This document shows, one piece after another, positions 1-8,838 of a stretch of DNA of 50,162 nucleotides. The notes beneath the pieces are model-generated. The model made no database searches and was not told the origin of the DNA. It saw nothing but the letters and a program-made list of their open reading frames with translations. Both the position numbers and the translations under genes were made by a program. The first letter of the stretch is position 1. The number at the start of each line of letters is the position of its first letter. The stretch is from Chloroflexota bacterium (lineage in GTDB: Bacteria; Chloroflexota; Dehalococcoidia; DSGV01), in assembly GCA_021787985.1 (NCBI GenBank), contig JAJYLG010000001.1, forward strand, positions 1 through 50,162, in the 5' to 3' direction.

Positions 1-25
1 AGACACCCTAATCCTACCGGGAGCT

Positions 26-46
26 CCCCTTCCCCTTCCCCTTCCC
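26..46. repeat. Short CCCCTT tandem repeat (G-rich on the minus strand)
   Basis: Three copies of CCCCTT followed by CCC. On the minus strand this reads as four G-runs of 3-4 bases separated by AA, which is a textbook G-quadruplex pattern. It lies about 240 bases beyond the stop codon of the minus-strand ABC ATPase gene. I see no gene, RNA or clear terminator in the rest of positions 1-286. Confidence 0.5.
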
Positions 47-286
47 ACCATCCGTGAGGCCGGAAGCGATCCCAATTGCTTGCATCGCTGCTCCCTGCTC
101 TCCACTGTCTCGGACGTCTTCGGACCTGATCACAGCCTGGGCAATTCTCGCACGCCGTTACGCTGCGCGCGAAGTCGCCCGGCCCCCGGCCGTCGCGCTC
201 GGTCACCGTGGCGCGTGCCTATCGGCACCCCGACGGGACGGATTGCGTGCCCTCTCCGGCCGGCGCGTTATGTCGCGCACGCTCCC

Positions 287-1333
287 CTACGCGCGGTGGC
301 AGGCCACCCAGTGGCCTGCAGATGCCTCCCGCCACTCCGGCATCCGCATCCGGCATTCCTCGATCGCGATCGGGCAGCGGGTGTGGAACACGCAGCCGGG
401 CGGAGGCCGCAAGGGAGAGGGCACGTCACCGGCCAGGATGATGCGCTCGCGCTTCGCCTCCACCTTCGGGTCCGGGACCGGGACGGCCGAGAGCAGCGCC
501 TTCGTGTACGGGTGGAGTGGGTCAACGTACAGCTCGGTGCGATCGGCGAGCTCGCAGACATGGCCCAGGTACATCACGGCCACGCGGGTGCTGATGTGGC
601 GCACCACGCTCAGGTCATGGGCGATGAACAGGTACGTTAGTCCGAACTGTCCCTGTAGGTCCTCGAGCAGGTTGATGATCTGCGCCTGAATCGAGACGTC
701 GAGCGCCGAGACGGGCTCGTCGCAGACGATGAACTCGGGCTCGACGGCGAGGGCGCGGGCGATGCCGATGCGTTGCCGCTGGCCGCCGGAAAACTCGTGC
801 GGGTAGCGGTTGGCGAAGTACGGGTTGAGCCCCACGATCCGGAGAAGCTGCTGCACACGCTCCTTGCGGTCGCGGCCGCGCGCCAGGTTGTGGATGGCCA
901 GTGGCTCGCCGATAATCGCGCCCACGCTCATGCGCGGGTTGAGCGAAGCGTAGGGGTCCTGGAAGATCATCTGCATGCGGCGGCGGAAGCGGCGCAGATC
1001 GCCGCCCTTGAGACGGGTGAGCTCGGTGCCGCCGAACTTCACCGAGCCGGAGGTGGGGCGGTAGAGCTGCAGGATGGCGCGCCCGGTCGTGGACTTTCCG
1101 CAGCCCGACTCGCCCACCAGCCCGAGCGTCTCGCCCCTGCGGATGGTGAAGCTGACACCGTCCACCGCCTTGACATCGGCCACCTTGCGCTGGATCAGCA
1201 GGCCCGCGGTGACTGGGAAGTACATCTTGAGGTCAGCGACATCGATCAGCGCGTCGCCGCGGTTCACCTGGCCGTTGCCCTGGGGGCCGCTCGCCGTCTC
1301 CTGGCCGGCCGCCACCCGAGTCTCGCTGGTCAC
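287..1333 (-). CDS. Oligopeptide/dipeptide ABC transporter ATP-binding protein (DppF/OppF type)
   Basis: A 348-residue ATPase that would drive import by a peptide/nickel-type (PepT family) ABC transporter at the inner face of the membrane. Visible motifs are Walker [10 protein letters not shown] at 74-82, Q-loop FQDP near 124-127, signature FSGGQ at 181-185 and Walker B FIVCDEP at 201-207. The C-terminal oligo/dipeptide extension has the FHTRCPIA cysteine motif. The GTG start at 1333 overlaps the stop of the preceding ATPase gene by four bases (GTGA), so the two are translationally coupled. They form the usual paired DppD/DppF set. Permease and binding-protein genes are not in the window and may lie to the left. 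The substrate cannot be told from the ATPase; peptides are only the family default. Confidence 0.93.
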   Translation of the reverse strand: MTSETRVAAGQETASGPQGNGQVNRGDALIDVADLKMYFPVTAGLLIQRKVADVKAVDGVSFTIRRGETLGLVGESGCGKSTTGRAILQLYRPTSGSVKFGGTELTRLKGGDLRRFRRRMQMIFQDPYASLNPRMSVGAIIGEPLAIHNLARGRDRKERVQQLLRIVGLNPYFANRYPHEFSGGQRQRIGIARALAVEPEFIVCDEPVSALDVSIQAQIINLLEDLQGQFGLTYLFIAHDLSVVRHISTRVAVMYLGHVCELADRTELYVDPLHPYTKALLSAVPVPDPKVEAKRERIILAGDVPSPLRPPPGCVFHTRCPIAIEECRMRMPEWREASAGHWVACHRA

Positions 1334-2361
1334 TGCGCACCTCCGCCCACCGACTCCACCGGACGCCCGGCGCGCACCGCATCATCGGTCAGCTCGTTCC
1401 AGAACCAGCACGCGCTCATGTGGCCCTCGCCCACCATCGCCAGGGGCGGCCCCTGCTCGAGGCAGATCTGCTGCCGCCACTTGCAGCGCGGGGCGAAGCT
1501 ACAACCCTTGGGCAGGTTCGCCAGGTCCGGCGGGACGCCCTCGATGGGCTCCAGGCGGTCCTTGCGCGCCTGGTCGAGCCGCGGAACAGAGCGCAGCAGC
1601 CCCACCGTGTACGGGTGGCGCGGGTGCCCGTAGACCTCCAGCGCGCTGGCCGACTCGACGATCTTGCCGGCGTACATCACGTTCACCCGGTCGGCGTAGC
1701 GGGCGACGACGCCCAGGTTGTGCGTGATGATGACGACCGCCGTGCCGAGCTCACGTGACAGACGAGCCATGATCTCGAGGATCTGCGCCTGAATGGTCAC
1801 ATCGAGCGCCGTGGTTGGCTCGTCGGCCAGCAGCAGCTTCGGGTTGCAGCTCAGCGCCATCGCGATCATCACGCGCTGGCGCATGCCACCCGAGAACTGG
1901 TGAGGGTAATCGTTCAGCCGCTTGGCCGCGTCGGGGATGCCGACCATATCGAGCAGCTCCGCCGCCCGCCGCCGAGCGGCGTCCTTGTCGAGCTTCAGGT
2001 GCAGCTCGAGCGCCTCGGTGATCTGGCGTCCGATCGTCAGCACGGGGTTGAGCGACGTCATCGGCTCCTGGAAGACCATCGCGATCCGATTGCCACGGAT
2101 GTGGCGGATCTCGTCCTCGTCGACCTTCAGAAGGTCTTGGCCGTCGAACCAGACCTCGCCGCCGACGATCTTGCCCGGCGGGTGTGGGATCAGCCGCAGA
2201 ATGGACAGCGCGCTGACGCTCTTGCCGCAGCCGGACTCGCCGACCAGACCGAGGGTCTCGCCCTCTTCGACGTCGTACGATACGCCGTCCACCGCTTTGA
2301 CGACGCCGTCCTCGGTGAAGAAGTAGGTCTTCAGGTCCTTGACCCGCAACAGCGGAGCCAT
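1330..2361 (-). CDS. Oligopeptide/dipeptide ABC transporter ATP-binding protein (DppD/OppD type)
   Basis: A 343-residue ATPase paired with the DppF-type gene downstream. Walker A GESGCGKS is at 41-48, followed by [10 protein letters not shown], signature FSGGMRQR, Walker [13 protein letters not shown] and the C-terminal GCSFAPRC cysteine motif of the oligopeptide subfamily. The open frame continues upstream, but I place the start at the ATG at 2361. It has a strong ribosome site (AGGGGAGGTG) just before it, the protein then begins with the usual MxPLLxVxDLKTYF, and the longer frame would run through a tRNA gene. The two ATPases are about one third identical in their motif regions and probably form the heterodimeric motor of one importer. 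Confidence 0.93.
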   Translation of the reverse strand: MAPLLRVKDLKTYFFTEDGVVKAVDGVSYDVEEGETLGLVGESGCGKSVSALSILRLIPHPPGKIVGGEVWFDGQDLLKVDEDEIRHIRGNRIAMVFQEPMTSLNPVLTIGRQITEALELHLKLDKDAARRRAAELLDMVGIPDAAKRLNDYPHQFSGGMRQRVMIAMALSCNPKLLLADEPTTALDVTIQAQILEIMARLSRELGTAVVIITHNLGVVARYADRVNVMYAGKIVESASALEVYGHPRHPYTVGLLRSVPRLDQARKDRLEPIEGVPPDLANLPKGCSFAPRCKWRQQICLEQGPPLAMVGEGHMSACWFWNELTDDAVRAGRPVESVGGGAQ

Positions 2362-2440
2362 GCGCACCTCCCCTGGGCTCCCCCGCCCGGCATGCGTATG
2401 TCTGCCATCATACGTGAACCAGTGCGCAACGGCTTGGCCG

Positions 2441-2525
2441 TGGTGGGGAAGGGGAGGCTCGAACTCCCACGCCTTGCGGCACGTGGTTCTAAGCCACGCT
2501 CGTCTGCCAATTCCGACACTTCCCC
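2441..2525 (-). tRNA. tRNA-Leu, anticodon UAG
   Basis: On the minus strand the sequence folds as a complete class II tRNA. The acceptor stem is GGGGAAG/CTTCCCC, the D-arm reads TCGGAATTGGCAGACGA, and the anticodon stem CGTGG/CCACG holds loop CTTAGAA (anticodon TAG). A long variable arm (GCC-GCAA-GGC) and T-arm GGGAG-TTCGAGC-CTCCC follow. Discriminator A and an encoded CCA are present at 2444-2441. The long variable arm and the D-loop agree with leucine identity; it reads CUA and probably other CUN codons. It lies 79 bases upstream of the ABC ATPase gene on the same strand. An inverted repeat CGTATG-N8-CATACG (2395-2414) follows it but lacks a T-run. Confidence 0.96.
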
Positions 2526-2680
2526 ACGCGCCCGCGCACGAGTGGCCGCGTTGCGCGCTTGCCCTCATAGTACCCATCGATTCGCGACGGGCAACGCTCC
2601 CACGGCCCGATGATCCTGGCCATCGACACGCCTGCCGAACGCGGTTGTCCGCGCGCAATGGCGAACGTACCATATCCGCG

Positions 2681-3634
2681 ATGAAAGGCCTGCGCATCGG
2701 CCTGCATGTCGTCGCGCCGGACGCGCCCGCCGCGGTCGAGGCGATCGCCGAGGCCGAGCGGCTCGGCATCGACGCGGCGTGGCTGACCCTGGGTGGGACC
2801 GCCCCCGACTCCCTGGCGATCTTCGCCGCGGCTGCCGTGCGGACGCGGCAGATCCTGTTGGGCACATCGATCGTACCGACGTTCCCGCGCCATCCATTCG
2901 CCGTCGCGCAGGCTGCGAAGGCCGTGGCGCAGCTCGCTCCCGGCCGGTTCAGGCTGGGCGTCGGGCCAAGTCACAAGCCCACGATCGAGGGGATCTGGGG
3001 CATCCCGTTCGAGCATCCGCTCCCCCACTTGCGCGAGTACGTCCAGATCCTGTGCGCCGCGCTTCAGCAGGGCGGCCGCGTGGACCACGAGGGGCGGTTC
3101 TTTCGGGTGCACGGTGATTGGGGTGCGCCTGTGGACGTGCCCGTGCTGGCGTCGGGCCTGCGGAGGCGTGCCTTCGAGCTGATCGGCGAGGTTGCGGACG
3201 GGGCGATCACCTGGGTGGTGCCGCTGGAGCACGTTCGGCGTGTCGCCATCCCGGCGCTGGACGTGGGCGCAGCGCGCGTGGGGCGGTCGCGGCCGGCCGT
3301 GGTGATGCACTTGGGCGTCGTGGCGCATGAGGACCGGGCGGCCGTCCGCGAGGCCGGCATGAAACAGCTCGGGGCCTACGCGCGCATCCCCTTCTACCGC
3401 GCCATGTTCGTTGACGGCGGCTTCCCGGAGGCGGCCGACGGGACCACCAGCGCGCGGATGCTGGACGCAATCATCGTCTCGGGCAGCGAGAACGAGGTGG
3501 CGGGGCGGCTGCGCGAGATCGGCGCCGCCGGCGTCGACGAGGTGATCTGCACCATCGTGCAGGCGGGGTCCGACCCGCGGTCGGCCGCCCAGCGGACGCG
3601 GGAGCTGCTGGGAGCGCTCAGCCAGGCCGACTGA
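2681..3634 (+). CDS. LLM-class flavin-dependent oxidoreductase (luciferase-like, probably F420-dependent)
   Basis: A 317-residue protein of the bacterial luciferase-like TIM-barrel family, which uses F420 or FMN. N-terminal MKGLRIGLHV, the repeated barrel elements (AERLGIDAAWLT, ILLGTSIVP, GRFRLGVGPSH near 88-98) and a C-terminal region with the conserved SGSENEVAGRLREIGAAGVDE segment place it there. The ATG at 2681 is chosen because the recognisable domain starts exactly there; an upstream in-frame extension would run antisense across the tRNA. It stands alone between the tRNA and a CoA-transferase pair on the other strand. The substrate is unknown; F420 use is an inference from subfamily resemblance. 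Confidence 0.85.
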   Translation: MKGLRIGLHVVAPDAPAAVEAIAEAERLGIDAAWLTLGGTAPDSLAIFAAAAVRTRQILLGTSIVPTFPRHPFAVAQAAKAVAQLAPGRFRLGVGPSHKPTIEGIWGIPFEHPLPHLREYVQILCAALQQGGRVDHEGRFFRVHGDWGAPVDVPVLASGLRRRAFELIGEVADGAITWVVPLEHVRRVAIPALDVGAARVGRSRPAVVMHLGVVAHEDRAAVREAGMKQLGAYARIPFYRAMFVDGGFPEAADGTTSARMLDAIIVSGSENEVAGRLREIGAAGVDEVICTIVQAGSDPRSAAQRTRELLGALSQAD

Positions 3635-3653
3635 GGGCCCTCGTCGCCGCGGC

Positions 3654-4391
3654 TCAGGCGCGGGCGGCTCGTGCTCGCGCGACGAAGTCCGGGTAGGCGT
3701 CGGCGATCTCGTCGAGGACGGGACCGCGCAGGGTGGAGAGCTCCTCGGCCGTCGGTGGTGGCGTCTGGTGGACGTCCGGACGCACCGGCAGCGGGAAGCC
3801 CGTGTTCTCGAGCACTTCGTCCGCGGTGTAGCCCGGGTGGACAGACTCCAACTCCAGCGTGGCCGTGTCACGGTTGAAGCTCAGCAGCGCCAGGGGCGTG
3901 ACCACCTTGGAGGGACCGCCCGGCCTCGCCACGCCCGGCGGCGTGACCCCTGGGCTGGTGACGAAGTCGACCCGCGGCACGAACACGCGGTGGGAGTGCT
4001 CCGTGCGGAAGAGGATGACCCGCTTGGCCACGTAGTAGAGGACGCCAGAGCCGAACGCGCCGGGGAAGCGTCGCGCCGGGTGCGCATAGTCGCCCAGGAC
4101 GTGCAGGTTGATGTTCGCCCGCGCGTCGATCTGGATACCGCCGAGAAAGAACAGGTCGAGCTTGCCCCGTTGGGCGAAGTCGAAGAACTCCTTGTCTCCG
4201 TGGAAGGGGAAGTGGCGCCGGCTGCCCAGCACCATGACACGCGTGCTTGGCGCGTGTAGACGCTGCGCCAGCAGACAACCGGAGGCCGGGATGGGCGAGT
4301 TGGCGCCCGTCGCCACGGTCTCGCCGTCGCGCACCTGGCGCGCGATAACGACGGACATCATCTCGTCGGGCGTAAACACGGGGTCAGACAA
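3654..4391 (-). CDS. CoA-transferase family I, beta subunit (IpdB/GctB-like)
   Basis: A 245-residue protein matching the beta subunit of two-gene family I CoA-transferases such as glutaconate CoA-transferase and the steroid-ring hydrolase IpdAB. Supporting segments are DEMMSVVIARQV at the N-terminus, GGIQIDARANINLHVLGDY near 85-103, PGAFGSGVLYY, and the C-terminal HPGYTADEVLENTGF typical of this family. The start is most likely TTG at 4391, preceded by GGAGG and overlapping the alpha-subunit stop by eight bases; GTG at 4379 is an alternative. The usual catalytic glutamate is not obvious where transferases have it, so an IpdAB-like hydrolase role is possible. Its partner alpha gene is interrupted, so the enzyme may not be functional in this strain. 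Confidence 0.82.
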   Translation of the reverse strand: MSDPVFTPDEMMSVVIARQVRDGETVATGANSPIPASGCLLAQRLHAPSTRVMVLGSRRHFPFHGDKEFFDFAQRGKLDLFFLGGIQIDARANINLHVLGDYAHPARRFPGAFGSGVLYYVAKRVILFRTEHSHRVFVPRVDFVTSPGVTPPGVARPGGPSKVVTPLALLSFNRDTATLELESVHPGYTADEVLENTGFPLPVRPDVHQTPPPTAEELSTLRGPVLDEIADAYPDFVARARAARA

Positions 4392-5232
4392 CGGCCGCCT
4401 CCGGCAGCACGCGCTCCAGGTAGGCGGCGTGGTCCGCGGGTCCGTACACGTACGCGTCCAGATACGCGTGGAAGGACTGCGGGTCGTGTGCCGCGTCGAG
4501 ATAGCGGCGGATGTGAGCGGCGTCGGTGGGATAGTGCGACTGGCACGCCAGCGGATGCGCTCCCTGCGGTGCGGGCGCCAGCGCGTCCACGTAGACGCCC
4601 GGCACGAGCCGCTCGTCCGCCGTCAACGTGCGTGTGGCGTCCGGCGCCACCTCCTCGGCGGTCGCGATCACCGTGCGCGATGCCTGGATGAGCAAGGCGT
4701 CGTCGCCGGAGGCCGGGATGATCAGGTTGCCGTCGGGGTCGGCACGCAGGGCGTGCACCAGGGCGAAGGCCGGCGCGATCGCCGGCGCGATGGCAACCCG
4801 GCGCTCCGGGGCGAACGGGTCGTCGATGATGCGGAAGTCGTCGCGCACCGCCATGAGGTCTGAGCCGATGAGGCCGGGGACGGCCGCGAAAGGGACGCCC
4901 GACGCTCCAGCCTGGAGCGCCATCAGCAGCACCGGTCAGGTCGAGTCGAGAATGCGGACCGAGGCGTCGCAGGCGGCACGAGAGAAGTGCGGCGCGAAGC
5001 CGTGCTCGCCGAGGTGGACGCCCGAGCTCTCGAGCGAGCGGACGCAGCCCGCACCGATGAGCAGATCCACCGCCAGCCCGCCGGTCGGCACGCCGACCAG
5101 GTGCAGGTCACGCGCGTGGCGGCGCGCCAGCGCGCGAACGAGCGCCATGGGCGAGAACCCGGCGATGCCCACGGATGCGCCGTCCGGCACCATGGCCGCG
5201 GCGGCCGACAGGTCGAGCATCTGGACGGCCAT
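4384..5232 (-). pseudogene. CoA-transferase family I, alpha subunit, interrupted by an in-frame TGA
   Basis: One continuous reading frame codes for a GctA/IpdA-like alpha subunit of about 282 residues, but codon 99 is TGA (4938-4936). The part before the stop (MAVQMLDLSAAAAMVPDGASVGI, then AGFSPMALVRAL) has the family's glycine-rich N-terminal segment. The part after it (ALQAGASGVPF, GLIGSDL, then ADPDGNLI) continues the same fold without a frame change. The ATG at 5232 has a strong GGGAGGTG site and the 3' end overlaps the beta gene, so the pair was built as one operon. Possible explanations are a point mutation, a sequencing error or recoding. A 7-bp hairpin (4920-4902) lies 15 bases after the TGA; see findings. 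Confidence 0.78.
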
Positions 5233-5381
5233 CGGTCACCTCCCTCGCGAACGCAGCTTCAGCATAGCGCGTACCGGGCGCTGTGACGAAGCCTCCGGTC
5301 GGCGCGCTGGGGGTGCTATCCTCTCGCCGGAGCGGCCGTGACCGGCGCCGAAGCCGGCGCGGCGGGTGGAGGGCAGCAGCG

Positions 5382-6083
5382 ATGCCAGAGCGATGGGATA
5401 CGGTGGCCGTCGAGGGCGGCGCGATGGGTTGTTATGTGGCGGTCCCGGCCGGCGCGGGTCCGTTCCCGGCCGTGGTCGTGATCCAGCATGCCGGCGGGGT
5501 GGACGCGTTCATCCAGTCCATGACCGACCGGATCGCGGCGGCCGGCTTCGTCGGCATCGCTCCTGACCTCTACCACCGCGAAGACCCGAGCTCCGGCGAT
5601 GACGCCATGACGCGCATGGGCCGGCTGCGCGACGCGAACGTCGTCAAGGACGTGACCGCCGCGCTGGCCCACATCCAACGCCTGCCGCAGGTCCAGGCGG
5701 AGCGCGTCGGCATCACCGGATTCTGCATGGGCGGCCGTGTGACCTACCTGATGGCCGCGCAGAACCCGGCCTTCCGCGCCGCGGCGGTGTTCTACGGGGG
5801 CAACATCATGGTGCCGTGGGGCGAGGGGCCGGCTCCCTTCTCCCTGAGCGCGGGCATCCGCGGGCCGCTGCTGGGGCTGTTCGGCGAGGACGACGCGAAT
5901 CCCAGCCCGGCTGATGTGGCGAAGCTCGATGAGGAGCTGACGCGGCTCGGCAAGAAGCACGAGTTCCACCGCTACGCGGGGGCCGGCCACGCCTTCATGA
6001 GCGAGGGGCGGCCGTCGTACCGCCAGGACGCGGCCGAGGACGCGTGGCCGCGCTGCATCGCGTGGTTTCGCGAGCACGTGTAG
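5382..6083 (+). CDS. Dienelactone hydrolase family protein
   Basis: A 233-residue alpha/beta hydrolase of the dienelactone hydrolase family, normally cytoplasmic and acting on lactones or esters from aromatic breakdown. The nucleophile motif is GFCMGGR with Cys115, the acid lies in GEDDANP (Asp170/171) and the histidine in GAGHAF (His203), so the full Cys-Asp-His triad is present. Length is close to the family norm of about 235. The ATG at 5382 follows GGAGGGCAGCAGCG and gives the standard N-terminus; the longer open frame upstream has no family similarity. It is followed after 10 bases by a small unknown gene on the same strand. The true substrate is not identifiable. Confidence 0.88.
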   Translation: MPERWDTVAVEGGAMGCYVAVPAGAGPFPAVVVIQHAGGVDAFIQSMTDRIAAAGFVGIAPDLYHREDPSSGDDAMTRMGRLRDANVVKDVTAALAHIQRLPQVQAERVGITGFCMGGRVTYLMAAQNPAFRAAAVFYGGNIMVPWGEGPAPFSLSAGIRGPLLGLFGEDDANPSPADVAKLDEELTRLGKKHEFHRYAGAGHAFMSEGRPSYRQDAAEDAWPRCIAWFREHV

Positions 6084-6093
6084 CGGAGCCAGC

Positions 6094-6381
6094 ATGCGGA
6101 TCGCTCCTGGAGGCCTGAAGCTCATCGCCGCGTGGTCTGCCGTGCGCGACCTGGACGGCGCGCTGGGTGGGGTGCTGCTGGCCCACGTACGCGGCGAGGA
6201 CGTTCGTCGGCTGTTCCCGGGGACGTACCTCGTCTATACGGCCGCGACGTGTGCGGAGCTGCGGGACATGGTCGCCGGGGTGTTGTGGAACGGCGAGTCG
6301 GTCTTCGCGGTGGAGTTCGAGCGCTGGTCGAGCGGTGGGCCGACGGCCGACCGCGCGTGGCTGCTCTTCCGCGGCCACTGA
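6094..6381 (+). CDS. Small protein of unknown function (95 aa)
   Basis: I do not recognise this protein. It is 95 residues, begins at an ATG 10 bases after the hydrolase stop and so probably shares its transcript. It contains a moderately hydrophobic first half (LKLIAAWSAV, LGGVLLAHVRG) and a second half with charged and aromatic residues (VFAVEFERW), without a signal peptide or clear membrane helix. There are no metal-binding or catalytic motifs. The frame has no overlapping better candidate on the other strand and ends 10 bases before the convergent gene, which supports it being real. Confidence 0.5.
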   Translation: MRIAPGGLKLIAAWSAVRDLDGALGGVLLAHVRGEDVRRLFPGTYLVYTAATCAELRDMVAGVLWNGESVFAVEFERWSSGGPTADRAWLLFRGH

Positions 6382-6391
6382 GCGAACAACG

Positions 6392-7087
6392 TTATCGGGC
6401 GGTCTCGTTACCTTCCGCCCGCGCGACGACGTCGCGCAGGCGCTGGAGCTCCGGCAGAGCGGCCACCGGGACGTGGCCGTCGCGCGCAACGGACTCGAGC
6501 AGGCTGCGAGCGGCCGCGAGGAGCTCCAGCCCGTGCAGTGCGAGCGGGTCGCCGGACGGGTGGCCGTCCGCCGCAGGCTGTGAGGGATCAGGCGGACCTT
6601 CCACGGGAGGACGCAGCCGGCCGTCGTCGTAGGCGCGGATCAGGGCCATCCGCAGGTCGTGGTACAGCAGCCCCGGCACCTGGTCGTGCGACCAGGACTG
6701 GTTGGCGGCCATCGAAGCTACCTGCGCCACCTCGGCGGCGAAGCGGTCGAGGGTGATACGGGCGGCCGCGGCGCGCTGGGGGCTCGCGTGCAGCGCGTCG
6801 GCGAAGTCGCTGGCGGCGAGCAGCACGAGCGCGTAGTGCTGCATCCGTTCGGCGTCCGCGCAGATGGCGTCCACGTACTGGTCGCGGATGTGGCGGAGCT
6901 CCTCGAGGGCGTCGCGGAACTGGCGGTGCGCCGTGGCGGCGCGGATCGTGCCGCCGTCCTGGAGCTGGTCGCGTACCTCTGTCAGGCGTTCGAGGGCGAA
7001 CTCCTTGATCGCCTGCAGGACCGAGTCCATCTCGCACTCGGCGAGGCTGGCGGTGTCGACCTGGTGCGGGACGTGGTTCGTGGCCAT
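6392..7087 (-). CDS. Hypothetical helical protein (231 aa)
   Basis: A 231-residue protein I cannot assign. It is rich in Ala, Glu, Arg and Leu with heptad-like stretches (for example VLQAIKEFALERL, then FRDALEELRHIRDQY), suggesting an all-alpha or coiled fold, with a proline-rich hinge (PPVEGPPDPSQP) at about 161-172. There is no signal peptide, membrane segment or known motif. The start ATG at 7087 is the first in frame with a plausible site (GGAG about 10 bases upstream). It converges with the small gene ending at 6381. The downstream 189-base gap to the next gene shows nothing recognisable. Confidence 0.6.
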   Translation of the reverse strand: MATNHVPHQVDTASLAECEMDSVLQAIKEFALERLTEVRDQLQDGGTIRAATAHRQFRDALEELRHIRDQYVDAICADAERMQHYALVLLAASDFADALHASPQRAAAARITLDRFAAEVAQVASMAANQSWSHDQVPGLLYHDLRMALIRAYDDGRLRPPVEGPPDPSQPAADGHPSGDPLALHGLELLAAARSLLESVARDGHVPVAALPELQRLRDVVARAEGNETAR

Positions 7088-7276
7088 GCCCGTGGCGCTC
7101 CTCCGGCGAGGGTTCCCCCGTGATGATCGTCGGCAGGATCGGCACCGAGCAGGAGTTGGGCCGTCCCCCTATGCTGACGACCAGTCGCCTGGGTGCTTCG
7201 GCGGCAGGACACAGCGGGCGGCCAGGTGTCGCCCAACATCACACAGGTCCATGAACGGCGGATTGGCGTGGGCGGG

Positions 7277-8404
7277 TCAGCGGTCGTCGGCGCTCAACAG
7301 GGTCGCGTAGAGGTTCACTCGGCCTCCGGATACGGCGTACGACGCGTCCAGCAGCGCACGCGCTCCCCCGTAGTCGCCCGAGCCCACAAGAAGCGCCTGG
7401 AACCGCCCGCGCGTCGGCGCGATCGACGCCCGGTTCTGGCTCTCGAAGAGGAGCTGGCCGGTCCGCTGGTCGCGCAGCAGCACGATCCCGGCGCTGGTCA
7501 CGTCCATCTCGACTCCCTGGTCGAAGAGCCGCCAGCCCTGCGGGCCGGCGGCGCCCTGGAAGTGCAGCGCGCCCTGTTCGCCCTGTGTTGGGGCAGGGTC
7601 GGCGGCCACCGCGGCGGCGGAGGTCGAGGGCGGCGCCGCCGTCACGGGATGCACGACGGTCCACGACGACAGCAGGGCCGCTGCTCCGACGACGCCCACG
7701 GCGGCCGTCGCGCGGAAGGCCGCGGTCGCGTCGTCCGCGAGGTCCCAGAGCCACTGTGGCCGCGGGCCGGCGCCACGCAGCAGCCGGTAGGCGAGCAGCC
7801 CGCCCACGACAAGCGTTCCGGCGGCGTATACCAGCCGCGCCCAGAGCGTGTCGCTGTCGGTGCCGGCGAACAGCCCGTGGAGTGTGGCGAGGATGAAAAC
7901 GAGGAACGTGCCGTAGTGCAGCGCGCGCCACGCCCGATAGCCGATGCGGTCGCGGACGTAGAAGCTGAGGTACACGGCGATCGCCAGGTAGGCGGCGATC
8001 ACGCCGACGCCCGTCCAAGCGCGCCGATACCAGGATGCGAACGGCACCAGCAGGTCCAGCGGGCCCAGGCGCGCGTACTGGTCGAGCGCGAGGGCCAAGA
8101 GGTGGGCGCCCAGCGCCACCATGGTCAGCAACGCGAGGGCGCGATGAATGTCGTAGATCGCGCCCGCGCCGAACGGACGGCGCCCTGACCAGGTCGATAT
8201 GGCCAGCCCGAACGCTACCGAAGCCGTGGCAAGGCCGTACGCCACCAGCCCGGCGGCGCGGGCAGCGAACCAGGCGGTGTGGTTGACGTTCGTGCTTCCG
8301 CCCGCCGCGAGGGCGACGCCAAGCGGCAGGCTCGCGGCCGTTACCGCCACCAGCGCGATCCAGATGAGTCGCATTCTGCTAGGGGCGAGAGAGCGGACAC
8401 TCAT
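7277..8404 (-). CDS. Ferric-reductase-like transmembrane protein (heme b membrane oxidoreductase domain)
   Basis: A 375-residue integral membrane protein with about six hydrophobic helices in the first 245 residues (for example LIWIALVAVTAASLPLGVAL and YLAIAVYLSFYV). Paired histidines sit in the helices (IYDIHRALALL, GAHLLALALD, ALHYGTFLVFILATLHGLF), the pattern that binds two b-type hemes in the ferric reductase/MsrQ/YedZ family. After a last helix near 232-250 there is an Ala/Ser/Pro linker and a C-terminal domain of roughly 110 residues that I do not recognise, probably outside the membrane. No flavin or NAD domain follows, so it would take electrons from another protein or from quinones. 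A small secreted-protein gene lies just upstream on the same strand. Confidence 0.75.
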   Translation of the reverse strand: MSVRSLAPSRMRLIWIALVAVTAASLPLGVALAAGGSTNVNHTAWFAARAAGLVAYGLATASVAFGLAISTWSGRRPFGAGAIYDIHRALALLTMVALGAHLLALALDQYARLGPLDLLVPFASWYRRAWTGVGVIAAYLAIAVYLSFYVRDRIGYRAWRALHYGTFLVFILATLHGLFAGTDSDTLWARLVYAAGTLVVGGLLAYRLLRGAGPRPQWLWDLADDATAAFRATAAVGVVGAAALLSSWTVVHPVTAAPPSTSAAAVAADPAPTQGEQGALHFQGAAGPQGWRLFDQGVEMDVTSAGIVLLRDQRTGQLLFESQNRASIAPTRGRFQALLVGSGDYGGARALLDASYAVSGGRVNLYATLLSADDR

Positions 8405-8425
8405 CGATGCGACCCGACACGTTCG

Positions 8426-8635
8426 TCAGGACGCACGCGTGCGCCCGTGGACGACGGGCGGCGCGAACGCCGACGGCACATTTCCGTCGTCCTCTGACTC
8501 CCGAGCCGTCTGGACAGCCGTCTGCGCTGGAGGTCGCGCGGGGACGCCGCGGCTTGCCACAGCAGCGTACGTGCCGCCGAACGCGGCGGCGGTGATCACG
8601 CCCAGGCTGACGACGATGCGTGTGCGACGTCGCAT
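8426..8635 (-). CDS. Small membrane-anchored or secreted protein (69 aa)
   Basis: A 69-residue protein beginning MRRRTRIVVSLGVITAAAFG: a positively charged start followed by one hydrophobic helix, then a short Pro/Ala/Thr-rich tail. This looks like a signal anchor with a small periplasmic or surface tail. The ATG at 8635 has a good ribosome site (GAGGGG seven bases before). It lies 21 bases upstream of the heme membrane protein gene on the same strand, so it is probably the first gene of that two-gene unit. No known family is visible. Confidence 0.5.
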   Translation of the reverse strand: MRRRTRIVVSLGVITAAAFGGTYAAVASRGVPARPPAQTAVQTARESEDDGNVPSAFAPPVVHGRTRAS

Positions 8636-8838
8636 GGTCCCCTCTCTTGCAGCCTACCCGTGGGAGCAGGGCCAGACGTTAAACTGCTGCAATCTGGACG
8701 TTAGGATCAGGCAAAGGCCGTTCTTGCCAGGTTGGTAGGGCCGCCGCACGGGAACGCGCGCTGCGCGGCCGACGTTGCAGGATCGAGACCCGCGGCGGCG
8801 CCTGCCGGATGCCGACCCGCGAGGCCCGGAGGAAGTCC

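Noticed and set aside
1-286. Plus-strand open frames at the left edge
   Set aside because: They are short or continue antisense into the ABC ATPase gene, and no domain or ribosome site supports them.
2362-2865. Long N-terminal extension of the DppD-type ATPase
   Set aside because: It would read through the tRNA-Leu gene and has no similarity to the family; the ATG at 2361 has a strong ribosome site.
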